DNA of 37,577 nucleotides, from assembly GCA_017553545.1 (NCBI GenBank), contig JAFZKT010000056.1, positions 1 through 37,577 on the forward strand, given 5' to 3'. The notes below the pieces were generated by a model. That model saw nothing but the letters and a program-made list of their open reading frames with translations. It had not been told where the DNA came from and made no database searches. The position numbers were made by a program, and so were the translations under genes. Source of the DNA: Bacteroidales bacterium. GTDB lineage: Bacteria > Bacteroidota > Bacteroidia > Bacteroidales > UBA932. Position 1 is the stretch's first letter, and each line of letters opens with the position of its first letter. Positions 17,004 to 23,058 of this stretch are shown in pieces.

Positions 17004-17992
17004 AAGTCGCCGTTGTAGGAGCCACCGGCCTGGTGGGCTCGAAAATGTTGGAAGTGCTGGAGGAGCGCGGGTTTCCGGTGAGCGAACTGCTACCGGTGGC
17101 CTCCGAGCGTTCCTGGGGGAAGAAAGTGCGCTTCCGGGGCCGTGAGTGGACGGTGATATCGGCCGATGAAGCCATCGCCCAAAAACCCGCCCTGGCCCTA
17201 TTCAGCGCCGGCGGTGCGGTTTCGGCCGACCTTGCGCCGAAGTTCGCCGCCGTGGGCTGCTACGTGGTGGACAATTCCTCGCAGTGGCGGATGGACCCTT
17301 CGGTGCCGCTGATTGTGCCGGAGATCAACGCCGATGTTCTGCGGCGGGAAGACCACATCATCGCCAACCCCAACTGCTCCACCATCCAGATGGTCCTGCC
17401 GCTGGCGCCCCTCCACAAGGCCTACGGCATCAAGCGCATCGTGGTGAGCACCTATCAGAGCGTGACGGGCGCGGGCCAGCGGGGCATCGAGCAGCTGGAG
17501 GCCGAAGAAAAAGGCGGCTCCGGCAGTAAGTTCCCCCACTGCATCCACCGCAACATCCTGCCGCATATTGACATCTTTATGCCGGACGGCTCCACCCGGG
17601 AGGAAACGAAGATGGTCAATGAAACGCGGAAGATCCTGCGGGATCCTTCCATTGCCGTTTCCGCCACCTGCGTGCGCGTGCCGGTGGAAGGCGGTCATTC
17701 AGAGAGCGTAAATATCGAACTGTCAAAGCCTTACGAACTGTCGGAAGCCTGCCGCCTGATGGCCGATATGCCCGGCGTGGTTTTGCAAGATAACCCCGCC
17801 GAAAACCTCTATCCCATGCCCATCAACGCCTGGGGTAAGGACGATGTCTTCGTAGGCCGCATCCGCCGGGACGCCTCGGTGGAAAACGGCCTCAACCTCT
17901 GGTGCGTCAGCGACAACCTCCGCAAAGGCGCCGCCACCAACGCCGTGCAGATAGCGGAAGTGCTGTTGCGGAATGGTTGGTTGCAATCTTAA
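17000..17992 (+). CDS. asd: Aspartate-semialdehyde dehydrogenase
   Basis: This 330-residue NADPH enzyme reduces aspartyl phosphate to the semialdehyde that feeds both DapA and homoserine synthesis. VAVVGATGLVGSKMLEVLEERGF is the Rossmann start, NPNCSTIQM holds the catalytic Cys126, and TYQSVTGAGQRG and GGHSESVNIEL fit the family (active-site His in the latter). The start overlaps dapD by 4 nt. The stop codon lies within an inverted repeat (17988-17996). Confidence 0.97.
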   Translation: MKVAVVGATGLVGSKMLEVLEERGFPVSELLPVASERSWGKKVRFRGREWTVISADEAIAQKPALALFSAGGAVSADLAPKFAAVGCYVVDNSSQWRMDPSVPLIVPEINADVLRREDHIIANPNCSTIQMVLPLAPLHKAYGIKRIVVSTYQSVTGAGQRGIEQLEAEEKGGSGSKFPHCIHRNILPHIDIFMPDGSTREETKMVNETRKILRDPSIAVSATCVRVPVEGGHSESVNIELSKPYELSEACRLMADMPGVVLQDNPAENLYPMPINAWGKDDVFVGRIRRDASVENGLNLWCVSDNLRKGAATNAVQIAEVLLRNGWLQS

Positions 17993-18046
17993 GCATAAAA
18001 AGCATGGAAATCATGCTTAAGATGGTAAGCACTGACCATCTAAAGC
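17984..18046. repeat. Inverted repeats at the asd-dapE junction
   Basis: CTTAAGCAT (17988-17996) pairs with ATGCTTAAG (18013-18021). AGATGGT (18021-18027 region) and ACCATCT form a second small stem. TAAGATGGTA occurs at 18018 and again at 18070. The 12-mer at 17984-17995 and the 14-mer at 18033-18046 recur at 1236-1247 and 1215-1228. This is the only real gap in the plus-strand dap run, so it may act as a processing or attenuation site; that is only a guess. Confidence 0.5.
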
Positions 18047-18085
18047 ACAAAAATGGCACTGGGCGTGCCTAAGATGGTAGAGCAG

Positions 18086-19330
18086 ATGAATTGGAACTTA
18101 TATAAAGAGATTTTATCCATCGATTCCACTTCCGGCAAGGAGCGGAAGTTGGCCGAATGGCTCCTGGAGCACCTGGAAGCCCCCGCGAAACAAGCGATGG
18201 AAGTGGGCGACGGCACCCTGAACCTCCTCTTCAGCTGGGGAACGCCCAAAGTGGTGTTCTGCACCCATCTGGACACCGTCCCGCCGTACATCGCACCCTG
18301 CTTCGGGGGAAAACTCCCTCCGGAGGACTTGTCCACCCCCGGACAAGGGCAGCGTTTTCCGGAGGGAACAGGCGGCGGGGGGCTTGTCCACCCCCGGACG
18401 AGTATAGGGGGAGGGGCCCGTTGGATACAAGTTCCCGAAGGGGACGCAGGAGACAATGGGAGGGGCCGGAACGAGCGAAGCGAGTATAGTCCCCCCGCCG
18501 CCTGCTCCTCTCTAGAAGCTATTTTTGGACGCGGGACCTGCGATGCAAAGGGGCAGATTTTTGCGATGTATGAGGCGTGTAAGGCGCTGGAAGCAAAGGG
18601 ATGCAGGGACTTCGGACTGCTGCTGCTTGCCGGTGAGGAGACAGGCTCCGGGGGCGCGAAGGCGTTTTCCAAGACGGGCTTCGAGGCTCCGTTCCTCATT
18701 GTGGGCGAACCCACGGAGAACAAAATGGTCAGCGCGGCGAAGGGCACGCTATCTTATGACTTGAAGTTCGAAGGAAAGGCTTTCCATTCCGGCTATCCGG
18801 AGTTTGGCGAAAGCGCCATCGATAAGTTCAACGAATTCTATAACAAGCTGAAAGCGAAGGACTTCGGCGAGGATCCGGAACTGGGAAAGACAACCTGGAA
18901 TGTGGGGCTTCTCAGGAGCGACAATCCGCAGAACATCCTTTCGCCGGAAGTGACTTGCCGGCTGTATTTCCGTACCACTTTCGTTTCGCACGAGGCGGTA
19001 AAAGCGTGGATGCAGGAGATGGCCGGTCATGACGGAAGCGCGCACGGTCCCAAAGGCGTCATCCCCGGCTTGACCGGGGATCTCAGAGGTGGCGACGTCC
19101 CCGCCCGGTACGTCACCCTGCCGGGCTTCGAATCGGCCCCCGTCGCCTTCGGCTCCGACGCCCCGCACCTTACGGGCTTCGGCCACAAGATCATCTGCGG
19201 CCCGGGAAGCATCCGCTTCGCCCATCGGCCCGACGAACACATCCTCCCGCAGGAGCTGGAAGCAGCCATCGGCCTCTACACCCGCCTCTACGCAACCCTG
19301 ATGGCTGGAGCGCAAAGTATTGATTCATAG
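18086..19330 (+). CDS. dapE: M20 metallopeptidase, putative succinyl-diaminopimelate desuccinylase, with two in-frame repeat inserts
   Basis: The metal-ligand set of the M20 family is complete: CTHLDTVP (His61, Asp63), GRGTCDAKG (Asp153), AGEETG (Glu184/185), a further Glu in VGEPTENK, and the late His in RPDEH. It hydrolyses an N-acyl bond; given dapD and the dap genes around it, N-succinyl-LL-DAP is the expected substrate. His61 to Asp153 is about 60 residues longer than usual, because a palindromic repeat (18316-18504) lies in between and is read in frame. A second in-frame repeat (19058-19083, read as GVIPGLTGD) lies near the C-terminal domain. The final residues and stop codon belong to repeat copy B. 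Start is uncertain: the frame is open from ATG 18053; 18086 gives the typical N terminus. Confidence 0.88.
   Translation: MNWNLYKEILSIDSTSGKERKLAEWLLEHLEAPAKQAMEVGDGTLNLLFSWGTPKVVFCTHLDTVPPYIAPCFGGKLPPEDLSTPGQGQRFPEGTGGGGLVHPRTSIGGGARWIQVPEGDAGDNGRGRNERSEYSPPAACSSLEAIFGRGTCDAKGQIFAMYEACKALEAKGCRDFGLLLLAGEETGSGGAKAFSKTGFEAPFLIVGEPTENKMVSAAKGTLSYDLKFEGKAFHSGYPEFGESAIDKFNEFYNKLKAKDFGEDPELGKTTWNVGLLRSDNPQNILSPEVTCRLYFRTTFVSHEAVKAWMQEMAGHDGSAHGPKGVIPGLTGDLRGGDVPARYVTLPGFESAPVAFGSDAPHLTGFGHKIICGPGSIRFAHRPDEHILPQELEAAIGLYTRLYATLMAGAQSIDS
18316..18504. repeat. Palindromic dispersed repeat, copy inside dapE
   Basis: A small hairpin unit opens it (CCCTCCGGA 18316-18324 with TCCGGAGGG 18358-18366, containing CTTGTCC/GGACAAG). 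Then perfect 14-bp arms CAGGCGGCGGGGGG (18369-18382) and its complement (18491-18504) enclose a 108-nt core. Two core blocks, 18407-18435 (29 bp) and 18442-18469 (28 bp), are identical to the inverted copy at 1003-1168. The spacer between the blocks and the outer arms differ. CTTGTCCACCCCCGGAC occurs twice (18328 and 18383). It is free of stops in the dapE frame. Confidence 0.88.
19058..19083 (+). repeat. Hairpin repeat, second in-frame insert in dapE
   Basis: ATCCCCGG (19061-19068) and CCGGGGAT (19074-19081) form a perfect 8-bp stem with a 5-nt loop. In frame it reads GVIPGLTGDL, a peptide I recall as the translation of a common dispersed repeat in bacterial genomes. Only this copy is in the window. 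Confidence 0.65.
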
Positions 19331-19382
19331 CAAGATACGGAAAGAGGGGTGCACACCCAGGTGCACCCCTGAATAAGCAAGT
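19304..19382. repeat. 79-bp palindromic repeat, copy B
   Basis: Stem AGGGGTGCAC (19345-19354) and GTGCACCCCT (19361-19370), loop 6 nt. It aligns without gaps to 5855-5933 inverted (57 of 79 identical; 12 of 12 at one end, 6 of 6 at the other). Its first part supplies the last codons and the stop of dapE, and it ends 30 nt before dapB. Confidence 0.75.
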
Positions 19383-19412
19383 GATTGATTATTAAACAGG
19401 TACACTCCAGGT

Positions 19413-20075
19413 ATGATCAAGGTCATTATCAGCGGATACGGCCGGATGGGCCACATGGTGGAGAAAGAGCTCCAAAAACGCGGAATCGAACTGGTGGAAG
19501 CCAGCGAGGATATCACGGCGACGGACCCGGCGAAGGCGAAGGAGTGCGTCTGCATTGACTTTACCACACCCGAAGCTTTCCGGGCCAACTACCCCTTCAT
19601 CGCCAAAAACTTCAAGGCGGCGGTGGTGGGCACCACGGGCTGGAATGACATTGAGGCCGATGTCCGCAAGGCCTTCGATGATGCAGGCACCACCCTCATC
19701 TACGCCTCCAACTTCTCCCTGGGGGTGAACGCCCTCTATGCCGCCGTCACAAAGGTCTCGGCCATGCTGAAAGGCAACGGCTATAAGGCCGAAATCGAAG
19801 AAATCCATCACATCCACAAACTGGACGCCCCTTCCGGCACGGCAAAGGTGCTGGGTGCGCTGGTGGAAAAGGAACTGGGCGAAAAGCCCGAAATCACCTC
19901 CGTCCGCGAGGGTGAAGTGCCCGGCATTCACACGCTTACGCTCACATCGGCCGAAGATAAGATTACCCTTCGTCACGAAGCCTTCTCCCGCGAAGGCCTG
20001 GCCAAAGGGGCAGTAATAGCAGCCCTGATGACCGAAGATCACCAGGGCGTGCACGAATTCAGCGAATTGCTGTAG
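19413..20075 (+). CDS. dapB: 4-hydroxy-tetrahydrodipicolinate reductase
   Basis: This 220-residue NAD(P)H enzyme follows DapA. ISGYGRMGHMV is the Rossmann start, VVGTTGW and YASNFSLGVN are typical, and EIHHIHKLDAPSGTA holds the catalytic His and Lys. It is shorter than the 240-270 residues of the enterobacterial type; the compact form is usual for Bacteroidetes as far as I recall. It is convergent with the aspartokinase gene (4 nt between stops). No -7 box could be seen in the short gap after repeat copy B. Confidence 0.96.
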   Translation: MIKVIISGYGRMGHMVEKELQKRGIELVEASEDITATDPAKAKECVCIDFTTPEAFRANYPFIAKNFKAAVVGTTGWNDIEADVRKAFDDAGTTLIYASNFSLGVNALYAAVTKVSAMLKGNGYKAEIEEIHHIHKLDAPSGTAKVLGALVEKELGEKPEITSVREGEVPGIHTLTLTSAEDKITLRHEAFSREGLAKGAVIAALMTEDHQGVHEFSELL

Positions 20076-20078
20076 GGC

Positions 20079-22190
20079 TTACCTTAATATATCATTGAGA
20101 ATACTGCTGGCGGCTTCGCGGGCGCCTTCACCGGGGCCTTGAATCACCAGCGGATAAGGATGGAAGGCGCTGCGCACGATGATGGCATTCTCCGTCCCCC
20201 GCAGATAATAGGCGGGATGTTCGGGCGCCACTTCCTTGAGGGCGATGCTGGCCCTATAACCGCGGGCCGATTTCTCCAGACAAGCCACAAACCGCTGACG
20301 GAAGCCCTTGAAAGCAACCGCCTGCGCTTTTTCAGCCCACTTCGGTTCATAGGCCTCCAGCGCAGCGTAGAACTGCTCCAGGCTGCCTTCCAGCACGGAG
20401 GGCGGCACAACCGGCTCCACCTGAACCGCCGACTCTTCCAACTGCACGCCGGCTTCCCGTGCGAGAATAAGGAGCTTCCGGAGGGCGTCCCGTCCGCCCA
20501 GGTCCACGCGGGGATCCGGCTCGGTGAGCCCTTCCGCCGCGGCGCGACGCACAAGCGAAGCGAAGCTGGGTCCGCCGGGCTTATAGTCACTTAAAATCTG
20601 GTTCAGGGTGCAGGAAACCACGGCCTCGATGGACAGAACCTCATTGCAGCTGTTTGCTCCACGGGCGATGGATTCCAGGATGGGAAGCGCAGCGCCAACG
20701 GTGGTTTCATAGCGGAGCGGGACACCGTTTTCGCGCGCCGCAGCCACCATGGCGGCATAGTCCGCATAAGGAACGGCGAACGAGCGGCGGTTGGAAGAAA
20801 CGATGCCGATTCCCGCCTGCAGCAGGTCCGTATAGCGTTTGTAGAGCGTTTTGCTATTGGTGGCGTCAATGAAAAGCGAGCCCTTGGGCGCCACCTGAAG
20901 AATGGCGTCGATGTAATCCCCCTCCAGGCCGATGACAGGCGCTCCGCCCAGGTCAATCCCATAGCGGCGGCTGTTCGCCCGCCCCACTACGCGGAGGGTT
21001 TTTCCGCTGCGTTCCTTCACGGCCGATGCGCTTTCTTGAATGAGCTGAATCAAGGCTTTTGCCACGGCTCCGTCGCCGGCGATGAAGAGGTTTACCTCCT
21101 GCACGGGCAGTTCCTGGAAGAAAGCCCGGTGGATGGCCCGCAGGGCCTGGTCCAGCACGGCTTCCTTCACCTCGATATCCACCCCGGAACCATCCTCAGA
21201 GATACTCAAAGCCTGAATCCCGGCCTGTTGGAGGGCATTGTCGGCCTGTCCGGAGGCGGACACCCCTGAGGGAGCATCGGCCTTCTTTTTAGCGACCGAA
21301 GGGGTGTTCCCTCCGGCATGGCCGGCAGCCCCCACCAACCTGATGCACCCCCCCTCCGAAGCAACGCCAATCCAGCGGGCGGCATCCGCCTCCGCGCCGA
21401 TGACGGTGTACTTGCCGTCCGGAGCGAAAGTGTTGCGAATCTCGATATCGATCCCGGCGGCCATGGCGGGCGCCACGGTGGGCGCATACAGCACTTTGGC
21501 ACCGTGAGAGGCCATATCCAGTGCAGCGGCATAGGACATCCGCGGCACGGTACGGGCGGCGGGAACCTGCTTGGGGTTGGCCGTCATGATGCCGGGGACG
21601 TCGGTCCAAATCTGAAGACTATCGGCCTGTACTGCAGCAGCATAAAGGGCTGCGGAATAGTCCGATCCTCCGCGTCCCAGCGTGGAAATCTTCCCGGAAG
21701 CATCCCGGCAGATGAAGCCGGGCGCCACGAAAATCTCCGCGTCGGACGCCTCCACGGCAGCACGGATCCGCTTGAAACTCTCTGGTTCATCGGCCTTTAC
21801 CACCAACTCGCGCGAATCCAGCCACAGCACCCGGTAGCCTTCCGTTTCCAACTTTGCCGCCAGAAGGGTGGTGGAGAAGATTTCGCCGAAAGTGACACGT
21901 TCGTCCGCGGGAGCCTGACGCATCTGCTGGAACAACCCGTCCAGCCGCCGCTGCAGGGATTCCCGGTCCGCACCGGTAAAAAGGCGGCGCACCATATCGG
22001 CGTGCCGATGCTCCAATTCCTGCAACTGTTCCCCGTATCCGCTCAGGAGCGCGTCCGTGCAGCCCGCGATGGCGCTGCTTACCAGGATAACCCGGCCTTT
22101 CAAGGCTTCGCGTTCCACGATATCCAGCACCCGCGATACCTGCGTGGCGCCGGCAACGGACGATCCGCCGAATTTTAAAACCCTGTACAT
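20079..22190 (-). CDS. thrA: Bifunctional aspartokinase / homoserine dehydrogenase
   Basis: This 703-residue fusion phosphorylates aspartate (N-terminal, LKFGGSSVAGA from residue 6) and reduces aspartate semialdehyde to homoserine (C-terminal, from about residue 368; LFIAGDGAVAKAL, then ETTVGAALPIL and VVSCTLNQIL). It is about 100 residues shorter than the E. coli enzymes, mostly in the regulatory linker. The remaining ACT-type segment (IRLVGAAG ... ALSISEDGSGVDIEV) is split by an in-frame palindromic insert at residues 291-314. It may therefore respond differently to threonine or lysine. It is the head of the pathway served by the opposite-strand dap genes. A -7 box lies 7 nt before its ATG. 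Confidence 0.95.
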   Translation of the reverse strand: MYRVLKFGGSSVAGATQVSRVLDIVEREALKGRVILVSSAIAGCTDALLSGYGEQLQELEHRHADMVRRLFTGADRESLQRRLDGLFQQMRQAPADERVTFGEIFSTTLLAAKLETEGYRVLWLDSRELVVKADEPESFKRIRAAVEASDAEIFVAPGFICRDASGKISTLGRGGSDYSAALYAAAVQADSLQIWTDVPGIMTANPKQVPAARTVPRMSYAAALDMASHGAKVLYAPTVAPAMAAGIDIEIRNTFAPDGKYTVIGAEADAARWIGVASEGGCIRLVGAAGHAGGNTPSVAKKKADAPSGVSASGQADNALQQAGIQALSISEDGSGVDIEVKEAVLDQALRAIHRAFFQELPVQEVNLFIAGDGAVAKALIQLIQESASAVKERSGKTLRVVGRANSRRYGIDLGGAPVIGLEGDYIDAILQVAPKGSLFIDATNSKTLYKRYTDLLQAGIGIVSSNRRSFAVPYADYAAMVAAARENGVPLRYETTVGAALPILESIARGANSCNEVLSIEAVVSCTLNQILSDYKPGGPSFASLVRRAAAEGLTEPDPRVDLGGRDALRKLLILAREAGVQLEESAVQVEPVVPPSVLEGSLEQFYAALEAYEPKWAEKAQAVAFKGFRQRFVACLEKSARGYRASIALKEVAPEHPAYYLRGTENAIIVRSAFHPYPLVIQGPGEGAREAASSILNDILR
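21250..21316. repeat. Palindromic insert in the regulatory part of aspartokinase
   Basis: CCGGAGG (21250-21256) pairs with CCTCCGG (21310-21316), and ACACCCCT (21260-21267) pairs with AGGGGTGT (21300-21307), with a small asymmetric bulge between. The loop of 32 nt contains one CATCGGCC octamer. It is read in frame, Ala/Gly/Ser-rich, in the ACT-like segment. CCTCCGG arms also occur in the dapE repeat. Confidence 0.65.
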
Positions 22191-22197
22191 ATCACCA

Positions 22198-22205
22198 CAA
22201 AGATA
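22198..22205 (-). promoter_or_regulatory. -7 promoter box of the aspartokinase gene (TATCTTTG)
   Basis: TATCTTTG on the minus strand, 7 nt before the ATG at 22190. It is back to back with the cdaA promoter within about 50 nt. Confidence 0.6.
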
Positions 22206-22227
22206 AGGTTTTCTCCGGAAAATATGC

Positions 22228-22235
22228 TATTTTTG
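22228..22235 (+). promoter_or_regulatory. -7 promoter box of cdaA (TATTTTTG)
   Basis: TATTTTTG fits TAnnTTTG and lies 6 nt before the ATG at 22242. It overlaps the frame upstream, so the ATG at 22224 lies before the expected transcription start and should not be used. Confidence 0.6.
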
Positions 22236-22241
22236 TATGCT

Positions 22242-23057
22242 ATGTTGAAAGCGCTTACCATATTCGGTTTCCTCGGTTTCGGCTGGGCGGATATACTGGA
22301 CATCCTGATGGTGTCAGCGCTCATCTTTTTCCTTATCCGGAGCATCCGGGGAGACAGCACCGTGCTGAACATCGTGCTCATCCTGATATTCCTCCTTATT
22401 CTTAAGGGAGTGGTGAACGCGCTCAACATGCGCATGATGACGGTGCTGCTGAACACTCTGCTGGACGTGGGTGTGCTGGCCCTCATCATCCTGTTCCAAC
22501 CGGAAATCCGGCACCTGCTCAACCGTTTTGCCGTCCGGAGCGGCCTCACCCGCCGCACCGGTGAACTCTTCAACCGCATCATGGGCATCAAGGAGGAGAA
22601 GATGGATTCCCGCAGCGCGGAGGAACTGGTGGAAGCCGTGCGCGCCATGTCGGCCGAAAAAACCGGCGCCCTCATCGTCCTGCAGCACAAGGGGTCCATG
22701 GAAGATTACATGAACACCGGAGACCGTTTCGAGGCCGATATAAACCGTCGGCTCATCATGAATATCTTCTTCAAGAATTCCCCCCTGCACGACGGAGCCA
22801 TGATCATCGTGGGCGACCATATCGCCGCCGTCCGCTGCCAGCTCCCCATGACCAACCGCACGGATATCCCCGCCCATTACGGAATGCGGCACCGGGCTGC
22901 CATCGGCCTGACGGAAGATACGGATGCGGATGTACTGGTTGTCTCCGAAGAGACGGGCAAGGTCAGTTTTGTCCGGGGCGGAGAAATCAAAGAAGTGCAG
23001 GACGTAAAGGAATTACGCCAGATCGTAGGAGCGCTGATGACTAAGGAGGGTGAATAG
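22242..23057 (+). CDS. cdaA: Diadenylate cyclase
   Basis: This 271-residue protein makes c-di-AMP from two ATP. Three N-terminal membrane segments (about residues 1-80, DILDILMVSALIFFLI and the next two) precede the DAC domain, with the catalytic DGA (Asp184, HDGAMIIVGD) and RHR (Arg216-Arg218, GMRHRAAIG). c-di-AMP controls turgor, potassium and wall growth in bacteria that have it. The start at 22242 is preferred over the ATG at 22224 because of the -7 box between them. mutS2 follows directly. Confidence 0.95.
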   Translation: MLKALTIFGFLGFGWADILDILMVSALIFFLIRSIRGDSTVLNIVLILIFLLILKGVVNALNMRMMTVLLNTLLDVGVLALIILFQPEIRHLLNRFAVRSGLTRRTGELFNRIMGIKEEKMDSRSAEELVEAVRAMSAEKTGALIVLQHKGSMEDYMNTGDRFEADINRRLIMNIFFKNSPLHDGAMIIVGDHIAAVRCQLPMTNRTDIPAHYGMRHRAAIGLTEDTDADVLVVSEETGKVSFVRGGEIKEVQDVKELRQIVGALMTKEGE

Positions 23058-23058
23058 C

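Noticed and set aside
18521-18532. ATTTTTGGACG shared by the dapE insert border and the aminotransferase element
   Set aside because: In dapE it encodes the conserved GRGT metal-site block; an 11-bp match between two places in 37 kb is expected by chance.
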